From: an uncultured Lachnospira sp.
GTDB lineage: Bacteria > Bacillota > Clostridia > Lachnospirales > Lachnospiraceae
Direction of reading: 5' to 3'
Length of the DNA stretch: 39,743 bases
NCBI GenBank assembly: GCA_946186125.1
Contig: CAMHLZ010000032.1
Coordinates: 1-39,743, forward strand
How positions within the stretch are numbered: position 1 is the stretch's first letter; each line of letters begins with the position of its first letter. Positions 19,701-27,138 of the stretch are shown in pieces. Under the pieces are notes generated by a model. The model did not search any database and was not told the origin of the DNA. It was given only the letters and a program-made list of their open reading frames with translations. Both the position numbers and the translations under genes were made by a program.

Positions 19701-19866
19701 CTGCATTTTTTGTCTCTGTAACCTGCAGTGCATTTTCTTCTGCCTGCGCCGTCACTTTCCCGGTGTTGTAACCGGCAAAGGATACGTCGCCCGCAATGCT
19801 TGTCAGCATGACTGTGAATGCTGATGTTAATGCAATTGCTCGTTTTATGATTGTTTTGGTTCGCAT
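10711..19866 (-). CDS. Giant secreted protein: inactive GH13 amylase-like domain, four CBM26, BspA LRR array, two FN3
   Basis: 3051 aa, signal peptide about 1-42. Residues about 60-470 follow the GH13 alpha-amylase pattern (DRFKNGN, ATFHGGDFVGIT, DYTKLDANYGTEEE, RGIKIVLE), but catalytic positions are changed: region I has Glu190 and Lys194-Glu195 for Asp and Asn-His; region II 'GIDGFNINGY' has Asn216 and Asn218 for Arg and the nucleophile Asp; region III shows no Glu in context; region IV 'GFSSKD' keeps only Asp296. Four CBM26 modules follow (about 480-560, 590-670, 690-775, 870-955; 'YVYAW..WPG..VNGG.GKWQTADIS'), a Thr/Glu/Lys linker before the fourth, a FIVAR-like helical unit (960-1028), two Ig-like domains, a BspA/LRR_5 array (about 1195-2825) and two FN3 domains. 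Likely a starch-binding adhesin or scaffold. AGGAGG stands six bases before ATG; only 14 bp separate it from the upstream lipase-like gene, so they form one operon. Confidence 0.9.
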   Translation of the reverse strand: MRTKTIIKRAIALTSAFTVMLTSIAGDVSFAGYNTGKVTAQAEENALQVTETKNAGTFSWKNATEYSIIIDRFKNGNKDNDHSYGRKNDKAETGDDRATFHGGDFVGITQEIENGYFDALGVNVLVLSTPFEQEKGHISDTRADGGYIEYAYDGSHVADYTKLDANYGTEEEFSRLINAAHLRGIKIVLEINAKEAVAAGEDVYKWIKTHGIDGFNINGYEEIESETLKKWTENCKASFKEWKKSAGASSNDLEFNISRTEIEDEENITGNLTLQKYNEEKPENNIDTVTGFSSKDTKLTRGDMITLGSSLLMMPEAVKIFYGDETDRAYALYETPDADGSITHALRSDMNLYDADEKTLTHWQKLGTFRKNHIAIGAGKNVDTSVSSGIGFVRLYEEKGVTDRVVVVTGAEKNEKVTVDVSKAFADGEKVINYYDDTEAKVKNGSVTFDSGDNGTILIGDILPKSQEELAGASAPSTTKIHVKLSDGNAPYVYAWSNDSAQTTLLGGWPGTLLTTKDSNGYYVTEVNTTAAYNMIVNGGSGKWQTADISNQNGEVWYTVDVSTKKYTKDTVEEEKKEEEEEEEEKDKPVLHVKTSNGSAPNIYAWVYNGTSTPIIGGWPGATLSTKDADGYYTVQLNTTGTYNMIVNGSWGQTADMLDLNGNLWVSVDTNTGKCQIDTKKFEEEEEGDYTLHVMTSDNSIPYVYGWTYDGTSKPILGGWPGKMLNEKDSDGYYCTKINAADAYNIIVNGGSGKWQSVDMSNLKGNMWIKIDTKTLKYELSDKKFEEETTTKEETTKETTTQETTTKEETTKEETTKETTTKEETTKEETTKETTTKEETTKEETTKETTTKEETTQEETTQEEDKGKKKIHVKTSDGSMPYVYGWTWDGSVHMIFGDWPGAPLSKKGKDGYYYVCIDTEDNYSIIVNGGPGKWQTADISNLKGEVWIDVNVNTLEATIVESKYETLKREIRIIRGMASTDYTDATWNKLYGYLLRAEQIINDGEDSMDVSEAIELLDKIEEAKNRLVLVPPTVTKIGKDKTIRGNAPYGSMVYITHNGNTYSTRVDDSNGTYTYTLNSLKSGDTIYLQAKKDGKESAIAEHVYEDEYAEILLDKSIIHIRKNTYYSMDIDLRTNIPGELEVNCISFDEDVANAYVANIGDSYNIGIHSENTGVSKITIMTPDSTATAELTVVVVDENSIVKSGEYEYIVNPDGDSVTITAYKGHSSELIIPSYIDGKKVTKIGIDNNYSYCYDGGNRLYYYDELCSVITKLSKVLPEEENSIVYEDWTDKNFVTKITFPDTLEAIGDNSFFGERKLTTLDFSKCKNLTVVGQGAFKDCEGLKDVDMKQCTKLNCICKEAFYNCISLKNIEFPSSLRKMEYGIFSYCKMLESINFNDLCNLEYMSSISYGCELLKEVDLSNTKITEMGGFGEFLEKIKLPPLLREIGAGTFACCENLKSVDFSNLYNLEYIGPESFYRCEKLEGLDLSDCTRLREISWHAFLECCSIDKLVLPTSIKCIGDQAFGGCYEISSVNFKDLTNLELIIGAAFVGCKKIKEVDLSGTLNLRFEETYISKGGCFAGFEAMEICKLPVTMEEIPSCFLAGCSKLKDININEMKGLKKIGYGAFDGCEKLTCEKINFAKLKKLEEIEDAAFRGCNGFDKVDLSKNDKLVTIWDRAFEGCKNVKTIKLPDNIKEIRQSAFADTGITELTLTKTIADAIGENGNVFGKSYYLKNLTIEDGVTAIPNGTFEHCISLEEITFPDSVKSIGDSAFSFNVMLKNVTLPKNLTYLGECAFFANYSLEEMYIPDGVERVNAFRDCYNLKKLYGGKNVKYFAPFAGYPGWGADAGGTYLTFEAQELISEELLEMYNYNTFDDVHYITDELTITGFENVEVIGDNAFNHVKNPECYKLPDTVREIGKCAYAGTCIEEFVAPKNLKVIGENAFSSSTLKKITLNEGLETVKLYAFAFTCIEEITFPESVTSIEQRCFADCLNLKHISIKNFNCNISEYMLTYAYDWKTYAGKYGSNPPKRATQKVYIHGEYGSTAEIYANTCPDRSRCIFVGHNTYIAGDYVYTLQNGEAIIREYTGSATELTVPAVLDGYNVRKIADNVFSQNYRLTKVVLEAGIRELGDTVFSGCNNLSEITIPESVEKIGNGVFEAAGGYRYSGEVKIKKLIINCYRDTVAMQYAINNRINFRLLDGIDSDYDISFDVNGNIVINKYLGSEETVFIPSEIYGVPVETIGKEAFIGNENVNKVYMPDAVKTVLEGAFKNCTNLTYISISQNLSKISNEMFNGCTALAYVQIPYNVTGIGWKAFYNCKALQIESLHENITGLGSYVFSGCESIESIEFLGSVDIPCGAFANCTNLKNIIWPEDITEVGSNAFENTGFVTMTFPYGVTKIGGCVLENAKNLKEVFLPQTLRLLPEDYDNLWNQYGTSDIEGIKKYVNDHYTRGTNFGKKDNRNKVTVYYPKSVKKVLDGKVEFKLFDTFTYEYEYSYTTDSGYKFVEMEDNFSYRAVEGYGGRTELYISKVVTDTESVKIPDNYAGYDIVGIDANAFEGNRKLKTVEISSRVYEIGDECFKDCSSLKTVIVGTFGKKKGDEFLILGSNLFTGCTSMKTFVVNGDVVQAEENFLGGQNSIMVMSRPYTVLDNIEIAKHVTYGDDTPIIAEDGLTYSFRDDSSLSVMGYTGTADTVTIPKQYLGVTVKEIAKNAFKDKTNVKEVVIPRGIEKINHFAFMNSGIRTINIPDTVTDIGAGVVAGCKSLTEIKVNSANKEYVAVDGVMFRKDMTEIMAYPAGRTDATYAIPQSVQELCPYVFSGAKYLEEIIYPEGMYYKDNTTTADAEKEIGEYIAPEAPIIIGAVSLAADKMNVTWFPEILADGYIVYRKPVDGSWEEIARVDGTVTEDTEYFSYTDENVIPGKEYCYTVRGYVTTTTNGKTVEGSFDPDGVKGTTVPEILVLEKVIIPAGTRKRQVYWKKVTGSKGYFIYRRASKDDEWMMIKKIEGEDTLMYEDVTDDDKNYYYTVQAYTENEDGVMVRGYYDEDGITVE
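17272..17515. repeat. Tandem repeat encoding KEETTKEETTKETTT linker
   Basis: About three full copies of a 45-bp unit plus shorter variants encode a Thr/Glu/Lys linker between the third and fourth CBM26 modules. It is likely disordered and suited to spacing the starch-binding modules. The open frames on the opposite strand here are by-products of the repeat. Confidence 0.8.
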
Positions 19867-19880
19867 TAGTTGCCTCCTTG

Positions 19881-22800
19881 TTATTCTTTGTTTAATACTG
19901 CGTCTTTACCCTTATTTTTGACCATTTTACTTAAACTGCCTTCACCTTCGGCAAGTACTATGTCGTTGATGTTGTGGTAGATGCTTTTGTACATTTTTCT
20001 ATTCGCTATCTCCTCTTTAGTTATGTATATGCCATCTATTCCACATGAATCAGTTGATGCACACGAAATAATTGTTTCCCCGATATTTCCCCAATTAGCC
20101 TCATACCTTTCTTTACTATCGGAATCATCGACATATACATAACTTCTAAATCCATTAACAGATTTTTTTACCTTTTTCCAAGCAGAACTATTATTTGCAC
20201 TAAAGGTATCAAATCGAATATCACTGTACTTACTGGCATCTAGTGTATACTTTCTATATAAATGCATAAGAACTGCAGAACCTACTCCTGCAATTCCGGC
20301 AACCACCCATCCAGGACCAGGAATTGCCGCACACACTGCTGTTGCAAAATAACCGAACATGCCGCCAGCCATTCCATCATAGATGTCATTTTGACTTGTC
20401 CAATAACGTTTAATTTGCTCACCCCAAATGCTATCAAGTACTTTTAACGCCGCATATGGATCATCATATCCATATAATCCTTCATATGCAAGCAAACAAA
20501 CTGATGTAAATTCTTTGTAGTTCTCCATATCAATTGAGCGAAACTCATTAATTGCTCTATTTAAATGCTTAAATAATTGAAAACTTTTAAATAAATACTC
20601 TATATTTTCTTCACTCATTTGTTCTAAATCTTTCGTTAAATAGCCCATGCCATCAAATGTTGCACCCGCTTTAAATTTATTACCCTCTGACACATATAAA
20701 TCCTGTGCAATCCTGCCTCCTAATTTATGTCCGGTTATAAACCATTCTGCTCCTTGCAAATTTTTGTCACTGGACCATTTTTTAATTTCAGCTTTCGCTT
20801 TATCTAACTGCGTATATCCCCCATCAATTCTTCTATTACCATCGCTTTGCTCTTCGTGAAAACCAAGTCCGACTGTAAATTCAGTATATATATCTGTCCA
20901 ATCATCATCCGTGCCTCTGCAACATACAATACAATTTTCTTTTCCATCAATTTTTTTCTTAATCAGGCACATCCCTAATCCGAAATCAAAGTCACTATCT
21001 TTTATATTTTGATATTCCCTTTCTCCAGAACTGTTAAATCCGACAACAATAAAATCCTTCAAAGCCTCATATGGTTTCCCCTTCAAATCATCGAGTTTTA
21101 AATTGCGAATCCTCACATTTTCTAAATATAACGTATAATGTAAATTCACGAATAGAGCTGCATATCCCAAAGTGAGGTCTGTAATATCATATCTCATTGG
21201 ATTTGTAATCATTTTGCTATACTTCATAGATTTATCATCTGAGTTATTTACTACAAAGTTTTTAAATTCTTCACCATACTCATCTCCATCCTCGATACCA
21301 TCACCGTCAGAATCTTTTCTCGTCGGATCTGAGTGTATTATTGCCTTATATTCATATCCATCTTTCGTTTTTTTCAATTTGGTTTTTTTTATCTCTATTT
21401 CATCTCCATCATTAATCCCATCTCCATCTGTATCCTTGCTGTTTCTCCAATTTAAAACCTTTCCCGTATAATTCGCATTATCTTTATTATAATAGTCCTC
21501 AAATATCTCATTTGTATATACGAATTCGTTTTCAACTTTCTCATCTTTATCAAGATTCAAAACTTCATGCAACGGGATATTAGTACCGGTTTTTACTTTT
21601 CCTTCTGAAATCATATACTCATGCATGTCACTTAATCCATCATGATCTGTATCTACTAACTCATAATCTTCTAATATATTTGGCACAAGTTCTCCATTCA
21701 AAACTTCATTTTTAAATTCATCGTTTGTCTTTGCATAGTAGTATCTTACATTGATTTCATTCATATCAGGATTATTCTCTTTTTCCTTTTTCTGATTATC
21801 TAGGAATTTTTGTATCGTATTCTTATATTCATCATCCTTTGTTATTCCCGAACCAAGGTTAATAATATAAACTGACATATTATTGATTTGACCTTGTCTG
21901 AATATTTTCGGCAATGATGTCGCTGCATCATGAACTTCGCCTATCACATACACAATAGAATTGCAAATAGGTATGTCTTGTGGACAATTTTCTCTTTCAC
22001 ACTTTTTTAGTCTGGAAAAGCCATCAGCCATGATTGATTCATTTGTTATTGACATCAAATCCATATCATCAAATTTTATTTGTTCATTTTTCTCTGTATC
22101 AATCTTATATACATCTCTTATATCTCTTATCTCATCTGTCGCTCCATTCCTAACCTGATACATAGCGATATTCCAACCGTCCTTATTTACTCTCACGCTA
22201 CTATATTTTCCCCATAAATAATTTCCTCCCAAAAGTCCGTCTGTAGAAATTGTCCCTTTTATAAATTCAGTTTCTTCATTGTTAGGTATTCCTCTTTTAA
22301 ACATACCCTTCAGGCCGTTATAACTGCATAGCATACTTCCCTTCCATTCCTCATTTTTATAATTTTCAAAAAAGCTTTCTATGCTATCCAGATAACTTGT
22401 ATCATATTTTGTAGTAATATCCCCATATTTGGGTGTTTTTCTTTTACTACGTATCTCAAAAGATATACTCGGACTAACATACATATTAACGCCTAATACA
22501 ATATTATTATTTATTAACATATCCAAATAGTCTTTGCCATCTGGATCTACATTTTCAAAATTATTATAATCCTGCTTATACACCAATATATACTTCGAAA
22601 AATGCGTAGTTACCGCCGACACCATATGACCGTTTACATTAGTTTTAAGTTCTTCAAGCTCCTGTGTTTCTTCATTATAGTAGTACACTGTCGGTTCTTT
22701 CTTCATGTCAACCGAATCATCTACCTCGAACTTTAATGTTGCCTGCTCAAATTCACCGTCCATTGTGAAATTATAGGCATGTCCGATGTATCCCGGAATT

Positions 22801-23279
22801 TTATCACATAACAACGGATTATCATCCACTGCCCCGATGGCTAATGTCTGTAACTGTTCACCGGTTGCCGTCATCTCTACTGATGGCAGGTATGCTTCAT
22901 CCTCTGTCATCTCATCCTGTGATGTATAAGTTATTGTATGTATATCCTTTCCATCAGGAATCCCGTTACCGTCAGCATCCGCTACATTAGGATTCATATT
23001 ATTCAATGTCTCAAATGCATCTGTCATTCCATCCCCATCAGAATCCGCATTATAAGACACATTTGCATTTAATAGTTTCACCTCATCATTAGACTTTGTC
23101 TTTGATTTCCATTTTGACTTTTGTCCTTTATTTTCTTTTTCATCTTTTTCCTCATTTTTTGCAACATGATTTGCTGTTTTTGCATTCTTGTCTTCCGTCT
23201 GGTAATTATATACCACTGAAGTTGTAAGAATGGTTACGCATAACAATAGTACTGTTGCTTTTTTCCATACTTTTTTCAT
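19881..23279 (-). CDS. Secreted class-3-lipase-like protein with thrombospondin-type Ca2+ repeats; nucleophile Ser replaced by Lys
   Basis: 1132 aa with a short hydrophobic N-terminal signal segment and a Lys/Glu-rich linker. Thrombospondin type 3-like Ca2+ loops appear at about 75-105 ('DSDGDGMTD', 'DADGNGIPD'), at about 540 ('DTDHDGLSD') and near 630-670 ('DTDGDGIND', 'DSDGDGIED'). A class 3 lipase-like domain follows: 'IVCCRGTDDDWTD' is the oxyanion region and 'FITGHKLGG' is the nucleophile elbow, with Lys852 (codon AAA) where Ser is required. It should be inactive as a serine hydrolase. A glycine-rich hydrophobic stretch at about 965-1005 (two short membrane-like segments) is absent from the paralogue at 23413. 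First gene of an operon with the 3051-aa protein; start supported by AAAGGA eight bases upstream. Confidence 0.85.
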   Translation of the reverse strand: MKKVWKKATVLLLCVTILTTSVVYNYQTEDKNAKTANHVAKNEEKDEKENKGQKSKWKSKTKSNDEVKLLNANVSYNADSDGDGMTDAFETLNNMNPNVADADGNGIPDGKDIHTITYTSQDEMTEDEAYLPSVEMTATGEQLQTLAIGAVDDNPLLCDKIPGYIGHAYNFTMDGEFEQATLKFEVDDSVDMKKEPTVYYYNEETQELEELKTNVNGHMVSAVTTHFSKYILVYKQDYNNFENVDPDGKDYLDMLINNNIVLGVNMYVSPSISFEIRSKRKTPKYGDITTKYDTSYLDSIESFFENYKNEEWKGSMLCSYNGLKGMFKRGIPNNEETEFIKGTISTDGLLGGNYLWGKYSSVRVNKDGWNIAMYQVRNGATDEIRDIRDVYKIDTEKNEQIKFDDMDLMSITNESIMADGFSRLKKCERENCPQDIPICNSIVYVIGEVHDAATSLPKIFRQGQINNMSVYIINLGSGITKDDEYKNTIQKFLDNQKKEKENNPDMNEINVRYYYAKTNDEFKNEVLNGELVPNILEDYELVDTDHDGLSDMHEYMISEGKVKTGTNIPLHEVLNLDKDEKVENEFVYTNEIFEDYYNKDNANYTGKVLNWRNSKDTDGDGINDGDEIEIKKTKLKKTKDGYEYKAIIHSDPTRKDSDGDGIEDGDEYGEEFKNFVVNNSDDKSMKYSKMITNPMRYDITDLTLGYAALFVNLHYTLYLENVRIRNLKLDDLKGKPYEALKDFIVVGFNSSGEREYQNIKDSDFDFGLGMCLIKKKIDGKENCIVCCRGTDDDWTDIYTEFTVGLGFHEEQSDGNRRIDGGYTQLDKAKAEIKKWSSDKNLQGAEWFITGHKLGGRIAQDLYVSEGNKFKAGATFDGMGYLTKDLEQMSEENIEYLFKSFQLFKHLNRAINEFRSIDMENYKEFTSVCLLAYEGLYGYDDPYAALKVLDSIWGEQIKRYWTSQNDIYDGMAGGMFGYFATAVCAAIPGPGWVVAGIAGVGSAVLMHLYRKYTLDASKYSDIRFDTFSANNSSAWKKVKKSVNGFRSYVYVDDSDSKERYEANWGNIGETIISCASTDSCGIDGIYITKEEIANRKMYKSIYHNINDIVLAEGEGSLSKMVKNKGKDAVLNKE

Positions 23280-23322
23280 GACAATCCTTTCTCTGTTTTA
23301 TTTATATTTTTGCAACCTCATC

Positions 23323-23386
23323 ATTGTAACATCATTTTCCGAGTTTTAAAGTGAGGTTGCACAAATATACATCTTTTCTGCACAAA
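23323..23386 (-). promoter_or_regulatory. Promoter with 21-bp-phased TTTGTGCA direct-repeat operator, copy A
   Basis: On the minus strand: TTTGTGCA (23379-23386), a second TTTGTGCA (23358-23365) 21 bp later, then TACAAT as the -10 box (23323-23328). No good -35 box is present, as expected for activated promoters. The geometry is the same as at 26803-26866 and 31420-31483. It drives the lipase-like gene and the 3051-aa gene. Confidence 0.7.
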
Positions 23387-23412
23387 AATCATGCTGTGTT
23401 GGTGAGGCTTCG

Positions 23413-26400
23413 TTATTTGTTTAATATGCGCTCTTTTTTACCTGCTTTTAAATCATTGACTATGCCCTGTCTTATGCGTGGTTCAATAGCCGTGATTGCT
23501 ATATAGTTAATTGAATGAAATTTACCTAAATCATTCATCTTCATATAATTTTTAGTATATAAATACCAATTATATCCGTTACCTGTGTAAAATCCTGTAA
23601 TACTTGACACATTTTTATTACACATTCCTACCTCTTCCCATTCTATCGGTTCGGTCCATGTATTATTTTTGTATTTATATATACCATTTTTCACTACGCA
23701 AATATCCCCTACTTCATTTTGATTTCCTATACGAGAATAATAATTCGTCGAACCAAGCCGTCCTCCAACTTGGTCTTGTGCGTAATAATAGTTATTAAAC
23801 AACTTCTTATTTCCCTTATATTTACTCTTAAACCTGCTTTCTGCATTATTCCATGGAACATGGTTGTCACCCATTTTTATCAATGGAATTTTACTATTTT
23901 GCACTTTCGAATATTTTTGTTCTAACTTCTTCATATTTTGTTTTGCAACCGATTCTGCATAATAAGGATTTAATCCCGCATCAAAATTAACACCGTGAAC
24001 CAAACAATTTAATGTATCTTCCAAATTTTTCTGCGCCTGGTTCATATCCTCTGTATCATAAATATCTAATAACAATACATTTAGAAAATCTACCGATATA
24101 GCATGGGTAACGGTTTTTGTAAATGTTTTTTTTAACCATGACAAATCATTATCATAAAGCATAATTACATCAGTAACTTTCCTTACAGAATATCCTTCCA
24201 TATTCTCTGTAACATATCCCAGTCCATTAAAAGTTGCCCCTGCATCAAATATAACATTTGAGCGCAAAAAAACATCCTGTGCCAATCTTCCTCCTAATGA
24301 ATGACCTGTCACAAACCATTTCGCTCCATTGCCCGTGTGTGAATTTGCATAATTATTAATAATCTCTTTCGCTTTTTCTAACTGTGTATAGGTAGTAACT
24401 GATCCAGACCCGATGATCACATCAGTATATAAATCATGCCACGTTCCCGGTTCTGTTCCTCTGCAACATACGATAAAATTATCCTTACCATCTATCTTCT
24501 TTTTTAGAATTGTCAATCCAAGCCCCTCATCAAATCCTGCCTGCGTAGATTTTGCTACCTCCTTATCGCCTGAGTCATTTGCAACAACTACTTCAAAGTT
24601 TTTTAACGCTTCATACGATTCGCCTGTAAAATACTCTTTTTCTTCACTATACTTTTTTAATTCACGTATAGTCTTGTTATATTCTTTTTCTTTATTTTGA
24701 TAGTAGTCTGCTACATTGCAATATGCAAATCTCGCCCCATATCCAAGCGTCACATCTGTAATATCATATCGCATAGGATTGGTTCCCATGTCCTTCTCTT
24801 CTTTGTCATCAAATCCATCCCCGTCTGTATCCTTTCTGGTAGGATCTGAATGAATGATAGCCTTATAACTGATTTCTTTGTGTCCCCCCTCTCCAATATA
24901 ATACTCCATCTTCTTTACTTCTATCTCATCTCCGTCTAAGATGCCATCTTCATCTGTATCTTCTTTATCAAAATCTATTCTTGTATATTTCAGAGTCTCT
25001 TTATTGTCACTACCTTCTGAGTTTTCGTTTGATATCTCATCTTCGTCTTTCACATCTAAAATATCTCTTACCCGCACTCCTGTTTTTGTTGTTATATCTC
25101 CTTCGCCTATCATATATTCATGTAAATCACTTAATCCATCATGATCTGTATCTACCAATTCATAATCTTCCATGATATCAAATACAATATTGCTCTGTGA
25201 ACCCTCCAAAATATTCTTGAATTCTCCATTTGTTTTAGCATAATAATATCTGACATTAATTTCATTCATATCAGGATTTGATTCTTTTGCAACTGATTGT
25301 TCTCCTAAAAAAACATCTATTGCATTTTTATATTTTTCCTCCTGTTTTTTACCTGAACCAAGATTGATAATATATACTGACATATTATTATCTTGTCCAA
25401 TTTTAAAAATTCTCTGTAAATCATATTCTGAATCATGAACTTCCCCTATCACATATACAATCGCTCCACAAAGCGGAACATTAGTTGAAGTATATTTTTT
25501 CTTCATTTCCAACAAATCAGAAATGCCCGCATTTAGATTTTGCATATTGTTCTTTGATGTTAAATACATTTCATTAAACTTCAATTGTTGATATTTACTT
25601 GTATCAATTTCATACATATCCTCTAAGCGTCTGTTACTATTATGCAATTGTCGCAAACAAACATCCCAATTAGCACTATCCGATTTAGTCTCGTTATACT
25701 TAAATCTATAATAACCAGTGCCATACAAGTTTTCCATGTTAACCGTATCTTCATACTTCTGTCCCGTTTTATCAGTAATTACCCTCTTAAAACTACAATA
25801 CAAATCTCTATAACTGCCTATTATATTTCCTCTCCATTCTACGCCCTTGTACTTTTCATAAAAACTCTCTATACTATCCAGATAACTGCTATCATATTTT
25901 GTAGTAATATCTCCATATTGTTTAATTGGTCTTTCATCTGGTATCTCAAATGATATGTTTGAACTAACTATCATACTAATGCCCAATAGCAACTTGTTAT
26001 TGCATAACAAATCCAAATAATCATTACCATTTGAATCTATTGTTTTAAAATTATCAAAATCCTGCTTATACACCAATATATATTTTGAAAAGTGCGTAGT
26101 TACCGCCGACACCATATGTCCCTTTACCGTAGTTTTAAGTTCTTCAAGTTCCTGTGTTTCTTCATTATAATAGTACACTGTCGGTTCTTTCTTCATATCA
26201 ACAGAATCATCTACCTCGAACTTTAACGTTGCCTGCTCAAATTCACCGTCCATTGTGAAATTATAGGCATGTCCGATATATCCGGGAATCTTATCACACA
26301 ATAATGGATTATCATCCACTGCCCCGATGGCTAATGTCTGCAACTGCTCACCGGTTGCCGTCATCTCTACTGATGGCAGGTATGCTTCATCCTCTGTCAT

Positions 26401-26760
26401 CTCATCCTGTGATGTATATGTTATCGTATATGTATCTTTACCATCTGAAATACCGTTACCGTCAGAATCTGCTACATTCGGATTCATGTTATTTAGTGTC
26501 TCAAATACATCTGTCATTCCATCCCCATCAGAATCCACATTGTAAGATACATTTGCATTTAATAGTTTCACCTCATCATCAGACTTTGTCTTTGATTTCC
26601 ATTTTGACTTTTGTCCTTTATTTTCTTTTTCATCATTTTTTGCAACATGATTTGCTGTTTTTGCATTCTTGTCTTCTGTCTGGTAATTATATACCACTGA
26701 AGTTGTAAGAATGGTTCCACACAGCATTAATACCGTTGCTTTTTTCCATACTTTTTTCAT
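23413..26760 (-). CDS. Secreted class-3-lipase-like protein with thrombospondin-type Ca2+ repeats; GHSLGG intact
   Basis: 1115 aa, paralogue of the 19881-23279 product; the first 250 residues are nearly identical, the middle diverges. It has an N-terminal signal segment, Lys-rich linker, Ca2+ loops ('DSDGDGMTD', 'DSDGNGISD', 'DTDHDGLSD', 'DTDEDGILD', 'DTDGDGFDD') and the lipase-like region 'FIVCCRGTEPGTWHDLYTD' followed by 'FVTGHSLGG' with Ser821 as nucleophile. This copy can be an active esterase or lipase; the substrate is unknown. Its C-terminus ('MGDNHVPWNN' and beyond) is unlike that of the Lys paralogue. It has its own promoter with the TTTGTGCA operator, and GGAAGGA stands upstream of the ATG. 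The gap of 133 bp to the next gene holds that gene's promoter. Confidence 0.85.
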   Translation of the reverse strand: MKKVWKKATVLMLCGTILTTSVVYNYQTEDKNAKTANHVAKNDEKENKGQKSKWKSKTKSDDEVKLLNANVSYNVDSDGDGMTDVFETLNNMNPNVADSDGNGISDGKDTYTITYTSQDEMTEDEAYLPSVEMTATGEQLQTLAIGAVDDNPLLCDKIPGYIGHAYNFTMDGEFEQATLKFEVDDSVDMKKEPTVYYYNEETQELEELKTTVKGHMVSAVTTHFSKYILVYKQDFDNFKTIDSNGNDYLDLLCNNKLLLGISMIVSSNISFEIPDERPIKQYGDITTKYDSSYLDSIESFYEKYKGVEWRGNIIGSYRDLYCSFKRVITDKTGQKYEDTVNMENLYGTGYYRFKYNETKSDSANWDVCLRQLHNSNRRLEDMYEIDTSKYQQLKFNEMYLTSKNNMQNLNAGISDLLEMKKKYTSTNVPLCGAIVYVIGEVHDSEYDLQRIFKIGQDNNMSVYIINLGSGKKQEEKYKNAIDVFLGEQSVAKESNPDMNEINVRYYYAKTNGEFKNILEGSQSNIVFDIMEDYELVDTDHDGLSDLHEYMIGEGDITTKTGVRVRDILDVKDEDEISNENSEGSDNKETLKYTRIDFDKEDTDEDGILDGDEIEVKKMEYYIGEGGHKEISYKAIIHSDPTRKDTDGDGFDDKEEKDMGTNPMRYDITDVTLGYGARFAYCNVADYYQNKEKEYNKTIRELKKYSEEKEYFTGESYEALKNFEVVVANDSGDKEVAKSTQAGFDEGLGLTILKKKIDGKDNFIVCCRGTEPGTWHDLYTDVIIGSGSVTTYTQLEKAKEIINNYANSHTGNGAKWFVTGHSLGGRLAQDVFLRSNVIFDAGATFNGLGYVTENMEGYSVRKVTDVIMLYDNDLSWLKKTFTKTVTHAISVDFLNVLLLDIYDTEDMNQAQKNLEDTLNCLVHGVNFDAGLNPYYAESVAKQNMKKLEQKYSKVQNSKIPLIKMGDNHVPWNNAESRFKSKYKGNKKLFNNYYYAQDQVGGRLGSTNYYSRIGNQNEVGDICVVKNGIYKYKNNTWTEPIEWEEVGMCNKNVSSITGFYTGNGYNWYLYTKNYMKMNDLGKFHSINYIAITAIEPRIRQGIVNDLKAGKKERILNK

Positions 26761-26802
26761 GACAATCCTTCCTCTGTTTTTTTATATTTTTACAACTTTA
26801 TC

Positions 26803-26866
26803 ATTGTATCATCATTTTCTAAATTTTAAAATGTGGTTGCACAAATATACATTTTTTCTGCACAAA
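26803..26866 (-). promoter_or_regulatory. Promoter with 21-bp-phased TTTGTGCA direct-repeat operator, copy B
   Basis: TTTGTGCA at 26859-26866 and 26838-26845 (minus strand), then TACAAT at 26803-26808. The distance from the near half-site to the -10 box is 29 bases, as in copies A and C. It precedes the active-site-intact lipase-like gene. Confidence 0.7.
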
Positions 26867-26867
26867 A

Positions 26868-26897
26868 AACAGAAGAGACGCATTTGCGAATCTCCTG
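26868..26897. repeat. Degenerate copy of the AGGAGA...TCTCCT hairpin
   Basis: CAGAAGAGACGC...GCGAATCTCCTG retains the right arm and most of the left arm of the hairpin family seen at 5748, 6845 and 28158. The stem is interrupted, so termination is doubtful. It marks the outer side of the second Rpn locus. Confidence 0.5.
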
Positions 26898-26910
26898 GTA
26901 ATGCATTCAA

Positions 26911-26950
26911 AAAGGAGCTGTCACTATTTCTTAATGCAACAGCTCCCTTT
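26911..26950 (-). terminator. Intrinsic terminator AAAGGAGCTGT hairpin
   Basis: Arms AAAGGAGCTGT and ACAGCTCCCTTT pair over 11 bases with one bulge; the minus-strand tail is T-rich. It lies about 190 bp past the stop of Rpn copy 2 and closes that transcript before the lipase-like gene promoter. Confidence 0.7.
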
Positions 26951-27138
26951 CCTGAATATCTGGGGTACTGAAATATCAAGTTTTTTCAATTAATTTTCAT
27001 GTCTACAGTCCGGTAAATAAACAATTATCTCATTTGTCCATTTCTTTTGGTATCTTTCTTTTTTTTAGTGTCTACATTTTGGGATTCTATTAGTTATTTA
27101 AGAACGACTAGCTTGTCGTGTCCACCTTATAGGGTACA
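26951..27138. other. Gene-free stretch with possible insertion-sequence remnant
   Basis: No credible gene. On the minus strand TGTAGACACT and CTGTAGACAT lie about 60 bp apart around a short open stretch (KERYQKKWTNEIIVYLPD) that might be a transposase scrap. A GACTAGCTTGTC inverted repeat lies at about 27108-27119. None is enough for an assignment. Confidence 0.3.

Noticed and set aside
21850-22010. von Willebrand A domain with metal site in the lipase-like proteins
   Set aside because: The stretch 'IVYVIGEVHD...VYIINLGSG' has a Rossmann-like rhythm, but no DxSxS motif is visible, so I do not assign vWA.
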